A stretch of 64,000 nucleotides of DNA from Siphonodentalium dalli (GCA_032622095.1 CP136064.1:177026247-177090246); one strand, 5' to 3'. Positions 1 through 12,414 are shown, counted from the first letter of the stretch. The notes: generated by a model from the sequence alone, not told the origin. Numbers and translations: made by a program.

Positions 1-1377
1 AATGTCCAGTAGCGAGTCCATTAACCGACTTGAAAATTTTTGGTTATATACAAGGAGAAATTACATTGATCCGGATGAAATGAGACGTTTACAAACGGTT
101 TTCTGGAGAAACAATAGTCCTTGACAGAAGCAAAACCACGCCCCATTGACACGGCCCGTGTGAGTGGAAATTGCACGTGGATTTTTTGCGGCAACAATTG
201 TCCAGGCATAATATACAGCTGTCCAGATACAGATTTGTTCGAAACTAAACTTTGATATACGCAAACATATAATAAAATATTTGTTTTCGCTGTAAATATT
301 ACGTAGTATATATACGTAATGTATACTTTGTCGACGCAATAATCTGTATTTTGGGCACGAATGCATTTAAAAATATTTTTGACTCGCGAATTATCAAAAT
401 AATAGCGTTCGGCGCAGAAGAACAGTACTTAGCTCTATTATGATGAGGTGTTATGTTTGAATGTGATATATACAACCACGAATATTCCCATGTCCTGATC
501 CACTTCCATGAAATGAAGTCCGGTAAAAAGTTCAACCGACTGTGTGGTCAGTATTCCAGATCTGTCGACTTACTGCTTACTGCGTATGCCTGAAAGATCA
601 ATGGTTATAGTCGCATATTTAAAATCATAACACTGATCAAATAAAAATAGTTATCGTGGAATGATGAAATATGCAATATATGGAGCAATTATCGGACATT
701 AATCTGTTTATTCAAAGTAAGTCATCATAAATTTTGCCGTTTACCCAAATTAAATATTGCAGATTAACTCCCACACGGCTACGCCAACAGTGCCAACTCA
801 ACGTGGTCACGGACGTGTCAATTAAGCTTTTATAAATCTTTGTATGTATAAAGCGTAAAACTGTTACAAGAGCTTGTGTATGTGGCGTCCTTGGTCTATG
901 TTAGAATGCGTAATTATATATGATAACTGTTGTGTGCAATTAAATGGTGGCTATGTGAAAGGGAGATGTTGCTTACCATGTTGTCAAAGAAATTCCGAAC
1001 AAAATCATATCAATAAATACGCATTTGTTACTCAATATTTTCCATTGTTTATAAAATGGCGATACAACCTTGGATTTTCCATGTTCTATTTTGAACTCAC
1101 GTGCGTGACCTTCATCTTTACTTGACCAGCGGTTTCGGGTCCGATTAAACTACGACAATTAAGTTCCATCAGATTGTCAATAAAATTAAACTGTAGCTCA
1201 ATTTTGGACATATTTTCAGTGATATATAATGAGGATGATTTTTTGCTTGTTTGATAAATATGGTCTATCTCTTCCGGTCCAAAACAACAACATGTGTTAG
1301 AAAACATGGTTTAAATACCCTTTTCTGTGGATAAAACAAAGGCAAAACTGAAGATTGTGTATTTTAAATTATTATAT
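1..1377. other. Gene-free AT-rich sequence
   Basis: No ORF here has recognisable homology, codon structure or splice context. The short ORFs on both strands are random-length and overlap each other. I see no RNA gene or mobile-element signature. Confidence 0.5.
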
Positions 1378-1545
1378 GTCTTCTTCTTTATTCCGTCTAG
1401 ATTTCTTATTCATTATTATTTTTTCTTTCTTCTTCCTTCTCTCTGTTCTTCCATCGTCTTTTCTTCCTTCTTTTTTTGTTATTCTTGTTCTTAGTTCTTC
1501 CCATTTCTTCTTTTTCCTCTTCTTTGTCATTCATCTATTGGCATG
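1378..1545 (+). repeat. Polypyrimidine (T/C-rich) low-complexity tract
   Basis: About 170 bases are almost entirely T and C (runs of TTCTTCC, TTTTCTTTCTTC). The tract creates an artificial Phe/Ser/Leu-rich open frame on the + strand. It is read as simple sequence, not as a gene. Confidence 0.8.
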
Positions 1546-2439
1546 TGGATTAACGAACTGGGCTCAACTAATTAGGTACAAAAATGTATGCGAGGCCGTG
1601 AGTGATTCGTTAAAAGATGGAAATGAGTTAACTAAATGTACAATTATATTATTCACTTATTGCAAGCATGTTACCTTTCCCTTCACAATCACAGTTGCTC
1701 CGACATAGAGAGCAAACTTTGCACATATATGCGATGCCAAACAGTGTTTTCACAATCGATATCGCCGGTGGCTCACGGCGCAAAATCTTGTGAGGAGTCA
1801 GTTTAAAATAAGACAGGATGGTTTTCAAAAACAGATGTTCTTTAAAAGGCGCATCTCTTCTGATGATTATCCTAAACCAACGAACTCGTATAAAAATAGA
1901 TTAACCATGTACGTTTATCACCGATTCTCCCCGTCCTACCTATTTCTTGCCAGAGAGTCAGTATTGTCTTTTGAACGTTAAATATTACAACCGCGGCAAC
2001 ATCCGGTATGTGCAACTCCATTCCGATCGATGGTGTGGCTATAAGTCAACCGCAAAGTATATAATCGAAACACGGTCACCGTTTGGTCTGCAAGGCGTTC
2101 GCAAATATAAAATCTAAACAGACAACGACGCTATGCACCCACTGGCTCCCTCCCTTTTCAACCGATCAGTTTTTGCTTGTGTCCAATGATTAATTGACAT
2201 TCACCAGATCAAGTTTCCACGGTGGCTCAGTTAATAAAACACACATGTATAAATCGCCATCGGTTTGTTACCAGCGATAATCAATCGAAACAGAAATCGC
2301 TGAATGTTGTATGTAGCACAATGCACGATATGTGATCCCTTTGCCAACTTTTGTCGCCAGTCGTCCACAAAAAACACCAAATGCTCGAAAGACCAAAATT
2401 AAACATCATTCAGAAAAATTGAACAAGCAAAAGATAGTG
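1546..2439. other. No feature seen
   Basis: AT-rich unique-looking sequence with only short overlapping ORFs and no recognised repeat or coding motif. Confidence 0.4.
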
Positions 2440-2497
2440 ATTGATTGAGGGTTTAACGTCGTTTTAGCCGCTAGGCCATAGCAAGACCAAGAACAGA
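2440..2497 (-). repeat. LINE/SINE 3' tail of mollusc type
   Basis: Reverse complement shows GCTATGGCCTAGCGGC, then ACGACGTTAAACCC and a TCAATCAATCA microsatellite-like end. I recognise this kind of end (GACGTTAAAC followed by a short tandem repeat) as a common 3' terminus of LINE/SINE families in mollusc genomes. That link is from memory, not from a search. Confidence 0.55.
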
Positions 2498-2650
2498 ATC
2501 GTGGATAAAAAAAGATCGTGCGAAGCAACTGTGTAGATAAATCAGACAGTGGATTATATTAAAACAATGCAATTGTGAACTATGTACAAATAAAAGCACA
2601 CAAACATACTATACAACGTATAAAAGTAGTACAAGAATAGATAATAAATA

Positions 2651-3910
2651 TCAAATAAAGACACGAAATTTACCACGGATCAACATCGAAATATGTAAGG
2701 TAGCTTTTAAAATCAGATTTTGCAGTGATAAGGTAATTATAATATTGATGAATCGCACACGAACCTTTATCAATGCGTCAAGCTGATGGTCGCGTGGGTG
2801 GGACAAAATGTATCCTTTCATCCAGCCAACAGCCTCGCTCCACAAATACTGTTTCTTGTCTTTGAGAGTTAACCGTTTCTCTTCAAACATTTGGTTAAAT
2901 TTTGAAAGCTCAAAGATGTACCTCTCTTTCTGAGAGTCGAAACGTTTGAATAATTTTGGCGATCGGTGTTTCGGTGCAACATGCGACCTCCCCCCCGGAA
3001 CAACAGGATCAACCTGCATATATTGTTTCGGAGGAAATGTCTCAACGGCAGAAGCGGTATCCATAACATGCGCTTCAGGTTCTGAAACAGGATTAATAGC
3101 AGTCGCCTCAACTTGTGTTGCGAGTGATATACATGTACTGACGAGTTTGGTTTGACTCTGTGTCTGAGTGATGGCATCATATGACAGATGCTTCTCAGCT
3201 TTACATCGTTGAATCTTGAATTCATAGTCCCAAATGGGATATGAACGATCCATTGCAGCATGCGAACCTTGGCAGTTTGAACAGTTTGAACATTTCTTAA
3301 GATTCGTACAATCCTTATGATCATGATCTGAAATAGAACATCGTGCACATATGGTTTCATTACTTTTACAATGTTCCTGGCCATGGCCACATCCCTGACA
3401 TTTAAAACATCTTCATATACCCAACCTTCAATGTCGGTGGATGTCGATCGAAGTTCAGAAGATAACTGTTCAACTGAACTTATAGACAATCAACTGTCTT
3501 CTTAAATCAACGGACTTCTGTAACTCCCTGTGGTGCTAACAGCCAATATCTCTGACTCAGAATATGATAAGCTATATCGCGAGTTCTCAACCCAGCTCTG
3601 CTACTGTTCAATGTCTTGTGAGGAGAAACCAACACTGGTGTATGCGCAATAGTTCGTTAACTGCAGCAGAGCATCCGATTGAACTTTCTTTAAACACCCG
3701 AGAGAGCCACTTATTGGCCCAGTCCTGATTGGTTTAACACAATTCAATTGTCCAGCAATGACAGTAGAGTTTTATCAATGACAAAGATGGAAGGTCTTTT
3801 CACATTTGGGTCAAATCCAAGAACGAAGTACTGGGTGGGTACCACAGCGTCAGTCGAGCTTGCTGAGTCATCATTCGTACGAGCAAGACGTTGATTTTTT
3901 AAATATGAGT
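2651..3910 (-). pseudogene. LINE ORF1 (Gag-like zinc-knuckle protein), broken
   Basis: The strongest part is at about 3410-3280: CFKCQGCGHGQEHC and CARCSISDHDHKDC, both CX2CX4HX4C, followed by a third partial knuckle CSNCQGSH and then PIWDYEFKIQRCKAEKHLSY. That tail matches the conserved end of jockey/I-type ORF1 nucleic-acid-binding proteins. Upstream fragments in other frames (YFVLGFDPNVKRPSIFVIDK, VKPIRTGPISG, KVQSDALLQLTNY, LLAPQGVTEVR) fit the N-terminal half of such ORF1 proteins. In an active element this protein would coat the element RNA. At least three frame changes and several stops separate the pieces, so no functional product is expected. No ORF2 follows. Confidence 0.7.
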
Positions 3911-4229
3911 TCCCATACAAAAAAACAAAAAATCGACAACTAGTCCAGCAGCCGCCATGGACTACCCTTCGAATTCTGGTCGGGCCAAAGACTGGTACAT
4001 AGCTGAAGCGGTGACCCGTTTAGCCACTGCATATATCAGCATCCCGGTACCTCTTCACGGTGAGACAGGCGTGAACAATACAGGATTCAACACTCAAAAA
4101 CCATCAGAAAGAACACAAAAAACACCAGAGAGAACAGAAACATCATACGTGAAAAACAGAAAACAATACTTCAAACACCAGACGAGCGATACAACATATA
4201 ACAAAAATTGAATCTGAAACACTGTGGAG

Positions 4230-4500
4230 AGGCGTGACTAGCCGATTGATTCAGTTGGGTGAACTCAACCACCCGTCTTGAAGAGATGTAGGACCAAAGA
4301 GGACCATGATCTAAGCCGCATCCGCAGATCAATGCCTCACGTGATTACGACCGCCCTTTTACCTCCAGGACTCCTATACCATACCTCACGGGTGTACCCC
4401 ACGGTAAACAGGGTGCCACATTAGGGGAATCTTACCCTTTGCAGTGGGGCGGTAGGCCTATTCTACCCCGGCACACGGGGCACGCGAACGATATTTGTTG
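4230..4500 (-). promoter_or_regulatory. Probable 5' leader of the ORF1-only LINE
   Basis: This block is clearly richer in G and C than both flanks (for example CCCCGGCACACGGGG and a CCCACGGTAAACAGGG stretch) and lies directly upstream of ORF1 on the minus strand. Non-LTR elements carry internal promoters in the 5' UTR, so position and composition fit. No promoter motif was identified. Confidence 0.3.
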
Positions 4501-7500
4501 ATGACTGAATAAACATTTAAAAACTAGTGTCAATGTATTGTCCAAAGGAGAATAGTTTACAATACTCACTGAGAACATCCCAATATTATGATTGTACATA
4601 ACCTTATTTAATTTCTCACTTTTACCATCACCATCCGCATAGTAATCATCAGAAAAGTGGTATGGGCTAGAGAATGCTTCATGGACGTGGGGATAAGGGG
4701 AGTGAGTTGTTTCGGCTGACTCGCCACATCTCCATAATCTTTGGTCAAATATTCATCAGAAAGGATATATCAAGCCCGACACGGCATAATTGAGATATTT
4801 CTGGAAACACAATTGTCAATTTTGTTGTTAACCAATGGAAGACTATACGCTTCTGGTTTATGTCAAATTCCTACACATTTCAGAAATTCAAACCTATTTG
4901 GGGTGCAAATTAGTTAGGTTCAATCAAGATTTATAAGTCAGAATTCACAACGTCTATAGTCACGTCACTATCCGACTCGTGGAATATGTGTTCTCTTACG
5001 GACACTGAATGACGTGAGCGATCAGTTTGTTTCGCTTTGATGATTTATGTCGGACTTGCGTACAACCAATTCCCACTCGTATTCTAGTTTGTTTGGTAAA
5101 CATTAATTAATTTCGAAATCAAATTGTGATACATGTGTTGAAGACGGTCCCTTTCTGTAATTGTTTGAAATTGTGTGCACTTGTGAATATGTTTAAAAGG
5201 ATTCTGTTGAAGCAACGCGATGAATAGGTATGATTATTGATAAAATGGTAACTTTTTAAATTATAAACGATTACTACTGGGGCAGATTCAACTCTATAGG
5301 GAAGATAACTGAGCGCAAGAGTTGAATATTTTAACTAACCTCTGTCTGGGAGTTGCAAAACCTCTCTATTCAACGATGCCGGAGAACACCGACAATAAGA
5401 AACCATGATTTTATAAAACAGCTTAGAAACATTATTGGCTTCGCCGTAATGGAATCTATGTTATCAACCCGAATATTACATAACACATTATTTAATACGT
5501 CTAAATGTGATAAAATATGGTGTCTATGGTATCACATAACTGGCTAAGCGTAAGAATGTCATTGTCCTCTGAGCGGAGTATTTCCGGAGATAATCAATAT
5601 CGTTGACTTTCAATCACGCGGGTGGCTTAAGATATTTCTGTTGTGCTGCCGGTGGCCCAGGCTCATTCGGGCACTTTTGGTGTAAACAATATTTATTTCA
5701 TATTAGGCACCTTTCGCATAATGAACGACGGCAGATACTTATTACGAATAGCTATTTGTAGTCGTATTTTGTTTTTCGCACGGTCCAAAAACAATTTCGC
5801 AGAATTGACGATTACGAGTCCGTTCGTGAGACAACCGTGCTTGCCACTCACAGTAAGAGGATTATGGTTCTATGCCCCATGATTATTTTGTACTTAATTA
5901 TGCTGTTATCAGCTCATAGCTGAGCGGTTTGTATTTCGTAAGATTCTCGTGTTTCACGCCGACGAATGATATGATGACTTGAAACATATTTTATTTGTAT
6001 AATATACAAAAGGGATTGTGGCACAAGTTTTTACAACTTATGAAGCCCCTCTCCCGATACAATAATAACATACATGTAATCAAGATGACGGTATAAACGT
6101 ATTTATATGATGATCAGTTTTGAGATTTATAATTTGTATTGCCTTCCAGAGGTTGTGGAGATTTGTGTTTAAGACAATGTGGCTACATTATGAATATTTG
6201 GAACAATAAACTAGTGCTAATATAATCTATTGGTGGATGTTCGGAGGTTAGAAAAAAATATTAATAGACGGTCATGTACTCGGTTTTGGTTTGTTGTAGC
6301 GCTCTGGAAGACAGTACTGACAATTAATAAGAACGAAAAATATGATTGTCACTAATAGATAACAATTAAGGCCACACGACGATCACAATTTAAGGAAATA
6401 ATCTCAGAGTCATCTCCCACATTGAGGAGCTGAGAAACGATCGCGGAGTTATCACTATATGATGTATTTGTGAGTTTTGTTGAAAATCAAAATCTGTAAT
6501 CGTAACAACATACAGGGAAAAACGACAACGAATAGAAAGAACACAAATTCTAGTGACGCAGTACCCTATTCGTAATAATTATCTGTTGTCGTTCATTACG
6601 CGAAAGGTGTCTATTAGACATGTGGAATGTTTGTCGTTTTCGAGAATTAATCATCGAAAGCGAGATTTAGCGATGTGTTATGAGTGTTTCGTTACCCATC
6701 ACGTGGCCCTGTTTACATTTTCCTGATGTGGCAGTAAATTCTCCAAAAACTGTTTAACAACCAATCTCAGTTAATTTATAGTACCCTAATATCACCATTG
6801 TGAAAAAAACATCTCGTCTATATATTATACAATTCATGAATTATCCAGCATACTAACTGATAGCGCGTTTGGTTTCAACGCATATCGTTAATGTACATTT
6901 TTACTTTATGTTTCTTTTCAGTCCCCGCGAGTGTTCGTTTATAATTTATGTGACAGATGCCAGCAATAAATAGTGAAATGTTTTCAACTGCACGCACATT
7001 AACAGACGTTGTTCTGGAATTGTTCTGAGTAACCTCGTGGGATATACTGATGTTTGATAAATATGCAAGTGGAAAGACAATCGCGCAGACAGATCAACAA
7101 AAAGATTTTGGAATCAGATTTGACGCTGAAATGAAATTTGCACAAACACAGCACGTCCAGGGGCAACGCCTCAAACCAAAAGAGGGTTTGAGAAAGAAAT
7201 ATCACTTACCTTGATGAAAAATGTTCATTGCTGAGTAAGTGACTCCAATAATGTGTTATTAACAAAGGGGTAATTTGACCCGTGTTCATCATAGTCTAGA
7301 CGTGTTTTCGTAACCGGTCATACAAAATAATGTTAACGGCTTTTGTGTGGAAAGGTGGTAACTCGGGTGATTTGACATAATTGCGATATGCTTAACAAAA
7401 TGAACCACGGAATTAGCATACTTTTAAATCTATTTATGTGAATGGTTTGTTATAAAATACGGGGTTAATACTTAAGTCACAACCCAGAATGGCGGCACTC

Positions 7501-7603
7501 GGAAGGTCAGGGTCATCCAGAAGTCTCCCGAATATCCACAAAGAACATGTAGACCAGGGGCTGGTAGGACCCACCATGCAATGATTACAAACCCTATATT
7601 TCT
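4501..7603. other. Gene-free intergenic sequence
   Basis: About 3.1 kb of AT-rich sequence with only short ORFs, none with a recognisable domain. I see no tandem array, TIR or RNA gene here. Confidence 0.4.
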
Positions 7604-7807
7604 GATTGGTATAAGAACAAGGTCTGTCTATATTTTACTATTCTTTCTGTTTATGGCGGTTTTTGTCGGAGGTGAATATTTTAACAAAATACCCACCGCC
7701 AACGCCAACGCCACCCATATCTTTAAAGAGACAGATGGCCGTCGCGATGGGTATTGCTGTTACAGAAAGAATATTAAAATATAGATATATTTGTTCTTAT
7801 ACCAATC
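7604..7807. mobile_element. MITE with ~45-bp terminal inverted repeats
   Basis: The left end GATTGGTATAAGAACAA and following bases to about 7650 reappear as the reverse complement at 7760-7807 (TTGTTCTTATACCAATC). Over about 47 bp the arms differ at only a few positions. The 204-bp unit has no coding capacity, which fits a short non-autonomous DNA transposon. No convincing target-site duplication is visible, so the superfamily is undetermined. A 67-residue ORF inside spans the TIR and is treated as chance. Confidence 0.7.
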
Positions 7808-8232
7808 ATTATTGTCATGATTGTACGCAGTGTTAATAAACAAAAGCCATGTTATGCTAAAGTACACTGACTAACGTGTTTGATAAGCAAAACCGGGCAG
7901 ATCCCACTATGCGAAACTGCATATAATGTTGTTTATAACATACCGCTAAAGCGCTCGCCAATCCTCGCCACTCAATATTTTGGTGTTGAATGGGTCACAG
8001 TGAATACATCTCCTTAAAAAAATCACGACGACGTTGAGTTTTTTGTTATCGTACACTCGTTATGTGCTGTATATAAACTAACGCGCGGCTCGCACAAGTG
8101 TGTTTTCTGGACAGTATCGTGTTCGTACTATTATTATACTATACTATTAGTACATTCTTGAGGAAATTTCAAAATTTGGTAAGTTTTATTTCTAAATTAT
8201 AACCTACAACTAAGGCCGTCGGTGCCTTTAAT

Positions 8233-8430
8233 ATATTACGCGCTCGTAATTGTTTTTATCACCAACCACAAAGGAAAACATATCTGCCTGGTGGACGTAT
8301 ATTCTATATATATATATAATCAATACACGAACAGTATAATATGAGTACCGATACATTCAGTGAAAAGTTTTCACTCGCAGAGAATAGTGGCAAGCGTTTG
8401 CAAATATTAGGCTGTATTTGAGAGTTTCTC
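8233..8430 (+). repeat. Dispersed repeat, direct copy at 28404-28570
   Basis: Shared blocks include ATTACGC, CACAAAGGAAAACA, TCT.C.TGGTGG.CGTA and TTCAGTGAAAAG..TTCACT in the same order and spacing as at 28404-28570. It lies just outside the 3.5-kb array here and inside the inverted copy there. Confidence 0.55.
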
Positions 8431-8560
8431 TTCACGATTGTTTTTTGTGATTCAGCATGCTGCCTCTACATTGTGTAATTACATTAGTAAACAGAGATTA
8501 TTCCTTAACCCTTCCATGACTGGAGCTTCCTGAAATTTGCGAAAACCCTGTGCAAGTATA

Positions 8561-8695
8561 TATATGCGAGTCTTCCATAGATAACCTAGGACATATAAGA
8601 GAATACATTGGCCTAGCAATATTTACCTTGACCTTGTGAGCCAGTAAATTATCTTAAATATGCGACGCTCCCTATGGGAGACTCGCATATATATG
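8561..8695. repeat. Short inverted repeat at the left edge of the tandem array
   Basis: TATATATATGCGAGTCTTCC at 8561 is inverted as CTATGGGAGACTCGCATATA at about 8671, where the first array unit begins. The loop is about 85 bp. It may mark the original duplication breakpoint. Confidence 0.55.
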
Positions 8696-9342
8696 AGAAT
8701 GTACTGGTACATAATCTGTAATGCTGCACAAACGCAGCTCGAGTCACGAAAGGGGTAAATGTCAACCCTCATTCCAAATTACGTACACACATACACTATA
8801 CACAGATAACACTTTAGCTATAGCTTCATCTCCGGACTTGAAAAAGTGTAATTCGTCAGTCTCCGGGGAATTCGTGACCCAAAGAGAAGTGCATTTACCA
8901 AACCACTTAAAACCAGGGGAAATTTTATTCGAGATATTCTCCTCTTTGTCGTGTATAATTCGATTGATAGACTGTATAAGATACCAATGTCTGTGTTCAG
9001 ATAATTACCAATGAATTAGAAATACAATTCAAGATCTCGCCCAATTTCGGCGATAAAATCGAATACAGTAGATACTATACACTGATCAGGAGTATATACC
9101 CAATTCAGCAATCAAAACAGCAACGAAGTAAATTACACATTGTGACGGACATAAAGTAAAATATAGTGTAAACCTGGATAGAATTCTCGAAATTGGTACC
9201 GAAATAGAAACTCGTAAATAGTCGTCAAAACTAATGTTGATTAAATGAATGCTTATCGTAGATATGTCAGACCTTTATATGAAATTGAGATAATTGTGGC
9301 AGTCCTTTAATATGCTTTATATTTCGGGAGCCAGGAGGGTTT

Positions 9343-9785
9343 TAATTACACTATCGCGCAGGGAAGGTTTGATGCTCTAGATTTGTTGGCGGTGATAGAC
9401 CATTACGGAAAACCAATTTCTTAAGTTGCGCATTCCTGGCGTTTAGGCCCCCAAAAACCCCAAAAATGACTTTTAATTACACTATCGCGCAAGTCCACCA
9501 TCTTTACATCGAATACTCTATTATGTTCACTGATCATAAAAACACAACTTAAGAACGGAAATATCCTGGCGTATTCAAATAAGAAGGGGTCTTCTAGGGG
9601 GACCCAAAAATGTCAAAATTTCACTTTTAATTACACAATCGCGCAAGTCCACCATTTTTTCCTGGAATAGTCTACTGTATTCACTGATCATAGAAACACA
9701 ACATAAGAACGGAAATTTCCTGGCTTTTTCAAATAAGAAGGGTCTTCTAGGTAGACCCAAAAATGTCAAAATTTCACTTTTAATT
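9343..9785. repeat. Nested ~153-bp tandem repeats (unit 1)
   Basis: TTTTAATTACAC followed by a CGCGCA box recurs at about 9343, 9471 and 9624, with the last boundary at about 9777. Each copy contains AAGTCCACCAT, CACTGATCAT and AAATAAGAAGGG. Spacing is 128, 153 and 153 bp. Confidence 0.8.
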
Positions 9786-9892
9786 AAGTTAAATTAAGTA
9801 AAATTAAGTAAAATACAGTGAAATTATTTTTTAAATTATTGTTTATTACATTTTTGCGCACGTTGGCATCTCTCTGAGTGCATTCTAGTTAC

Positions 9893-10255
9893 CAGTATAT
9901 CTGTGTCTGCAGCTCGTACTACGGTATACCGACGGGTATTTCATGATCAACATCCACTATGTGTAGACAAACCATTGTGTCTGCCTCCGGATGATCACAA
10001 TAAGACTTTCCACGGTCTGCTTCTCGACACTGCCATCGACAACAAACTTCACACACTCTTCGTCAAAGCCAAGGTACACTTCCATGTCGACCAAGACATG
10101 TGTGTGGTGTGAAGAAGACCAATCTTGGGCAAAACATCGAGACAGCTGCTTCTTGAAAGATGTAGATTTCAATGCTTTTGACACATTTTTAGGGATTAAC
10201 TGCTCATGACCGGTTATCATGTATGTGACCTGCTCAGCATCTCTGCATTCTCGTT
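9893..10255 (-). pseudogene. PIN-like family pseudogene, middle fragment (unit 1)
   Basis: The minus strand encodes CRDAEQVTYMITGHEQL, a KALKSTSFKKQL block, HHTHVLVDMEVY and VKFVVDGSVEKQT. In the next frame EADTMVCLH and ADTDIL follow. The EADT and DTD acidic motifs are characteristic of this uncharacterised invertebrate family. A frameshift lies between GSVEKQT and EADT. The C-terminal half is deleted from this unit. Confidence 0.6.
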
Positions 10256-11095
10256 CACAGTCCTGAAGCCCGGTTTATTAATTCCTATGTGTGATTTACC
10301 TTGATTTCTAGAGTGATTATGAACGATAATTTCATTATCGCGAATTATGTCACTTTAACTGGCGCGGTATATAATCATCCCTACCTCGTGAATTAATTCA
10401 TGTCACCAGTTCAATCAGGTGACTATGGGAGACTCGCATATATATATGAGAATGCACTGGCACATAATATGTAATGCTGCACAAACGCAGCTCGAGTCAC
10501 GCAAAGGGGTAAATGTCAACCCTCATTTCAAATTACGTACACACATACACTATACACAGATAACAATTTAGCTATAGCTTCATCTCCGGACTTGAAAAAG
10601 TGTAATTAGTCAGTCTCCGGGGAATTCGTGACCCAAAGAGAAGTGCATTTACCAAACCACTTAAAACCAGGGGAAATTTTATTCGAGATATTCTCCTCTT
10701 TGTCGTGTATAATTCGATTGATAGACTGTATAAGATACCAATGTCTGCGTTCAGAGAATTACCAATGAATTAGAAATACAATTCAAGATCTCGCCCAATT
10801 TCGGCGATAAAATCGAATACAGTAGATACTATACATTGATCAGGAGTATATACCCAATTCAGCAATCAAAACAGCAACGAAGTAAATTACACGTTGTGAC
10901 GGACATAAAGTAAAATATAGTGTAAACCTGGATAGAATTCTCGAAATTGGTACCGAATTAGAAACTCGTAAATAGTCTTCAAAATTAATGTTGATTAAAT
11001 GAATGCTTATCGTAGATATGTCAGACCTTTATATGAAATTGAGATAATTTGTGGCAGTCCTTTAATATGCTTTATATTTCGGGAGCCAGGGGGGT

Positions 11096-11645
11096 TTTAA
11101 TTACACTATCGCGCAGGGAAGGTTTGATGCTCTAGATTTGTTGGCGGTGATAGACCATTACGGAAAACCAATTTCTTAAGTTGCGCATTCCTGGCGTTTA
11201 GGCCCCCAAAAACCCCAAAAATGACTTTTAATTACACTATCGCGCAAGTCCACCATCTTTACATAGAATACTCTATTATGTTCACTGATCATAAAAACAC
11301 AACTTAAGAACGGAAATATCCTGGCGTATTCAAATAAGAAGGGGTCTTCTAGGGGGACCCAAAAATGTCAAAATTTCACTTTTAATTACACAACCGCGCA
11401 AGTCCACCATTTTTTCCTGGAATAGTCTACTGTATTCACTGATCATAGAAACACAACATAAAAACGGAAATTTCCTGGCTTTTTCAAATAAGAAGGGTCT
11501 TCTAGGGAGACCCAAAAATGTCAAAATTTCACTTTTAATTACACAATAGCACAAATCCACCATTTTTTCCTGGAATAGTCTACTGATCATAAAAACAAAA
11601 CTTAAGATCGCAAATTTCCTAGCGTTTTCAAATAAGAAGAGGTCC
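11096..11645. repeat. Nested ~153-bp tandem repeats (unit 2)
   Basis: Same subrepeat as in unit 1, with three to four copies beginning TTTTAATTACAC at about 11096, 11226, 11380 and 11534. The last copy carries a small deletion relative to unit 3. Confidence 0.8.
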
Positions 11646-11664
11646 ATGGGTGATACAACCCCCC

Positions 11665-12414
11665 CCCCACACATCTATGTAGTTCTTTGTGTGACAATAT
11701 ATAAGGATTTAGTAACTCAATTTCGTCATCAGTGTCCGAGTCATCAGCACAATCAGGTACACGCTCATCGTCCGTATCATCATTGCCAAATTCCGGTTGT
11801 TCTGGGATTACTGACTCTGGCAGCTGTGGCCCATCGAATCAGATGATCCTATACGATCCATCAACAAGTTCCCACCCACTGCTGGGATCATTGGGCAGAC
11901 TGCTATCAACCGTAGCATGCCACATATTAGCCACGTATTTAGCCCTGTCAATTTTCTGACGCACAACAGACTTAGAAGGCGGAATACTACTCCCGTCCAG
12001 TCCTTTCAGCTTTGATAACCGTTAGATAACGGTCTGTAATCATCCTTAGGCCCAAAAGCTTTCTCGAAACTTTGAATCTGTATTCGTTAATTGGGATGGG
12101 TTTGTGGGCACCATATACCGTACATGTATACTTTTCAAGCACCTCGTACATTTCTTCTGAAACAAATCATGAGGCCAAGTCTGCAAATGCTTCAGGACAT
12201 CGATCGTCGTGATCTAGAAGAGCAAAATGGCGTTCCTTGCAACAGCGGCCGTATAATCGCACCCGGTGTAGGCGTGAAATTCTGGCAGCGCAGAACATAT
12301 GGTTTCTCCTATTTCCTCAGACACAGCTGAAATATTAGCGTAGCGTCTGTTACCACGTCCAGATGTGCCAACGTCTATCCAGATAATAGATTTAACTGTA
12401 TGTATGTGATGCAA
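11665..12414 (-). pseudogene. PIN-like family pseudogene, C-terminal part (unit 2)
   Basis: The minus strand reads HHIHTVKSIIWIDVG, GRGNRRYANISAVSEEIGET, ICSALPEFHAYTGCDYTAA, then after frame changes YTCTVYGAHKPIPINEYRF, KVSRKLLGLRM, KYVANMWHATVD and SGWELVDGSYRI. An acidic end follows (DDTDDERVPDCADDSDTDDE). The ALPxxHAxTGCDYTAA block is the signature of the family. Order and spacing are conserved with unit 3 and with the inverted copy at 26-27.5 kb. Several frameshifts make it non-functional. Confidence 0.65.

Larger units (their letters stand above)
2440..4500 (-). mobile_element. Non-LTR retrotransposon remnant carrying ORF1 only
   Basis: On the minus strand the order is a relatively GC-rich leader (about 4500-4230), a decayed zinc-knuckle ORF1 (about 3910-2650), about 150 bp of AT-rich sequence, and a LINE/SINE-like tail at 2497-2440. 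The tail reads GGTCTTGCTATGGCCTAGCG, then GACGTTAAACCCTCAATCA and a short ATCA run. No endonuclease or reverse transcriptase lies between ORF1 and the tail, so ORF2 is missing. LINE copies usually lose their 5' end, so a copy that keeps leader and ORF1 but lacks ORF2 is unusual: either an internal deletion or a non-autonomous half-LINE. Both outer boundaries are estimates, and I found no target-site duplication. Confidence 0.6.
8674..10426. repeat. Tandem array unit 1 (internally deleted, 1.75 kb)
   Basis: It starts with GGGAGACTCGCATATATAT and matches units 2 and 3 to about 9785. It then jumps to sequence equivalent to about 13333 in unit 2 and continues to the unit end. About 1.8 kb of the full unit, including the C-terminal half of the PIN-like pseudogene, is missing. 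Sequence identity outside the deletion is very high. Confidence 0.85.

Noticed and set aside
1355..1708. 117-codon + strand ORF
   Set aside because: It is almost entirely a polypyrimidine tract (Phe/Ser/Leu/Pro); low complexity explains the open frame.
3957..4211. 84-codon + strand ORF starting MDYPSNSGRA
   Set aside because: It runs antisense to the 5' part of the minus-strand LINE and ends in a Lys/Thr-rich simple stretch; no homology recognised.
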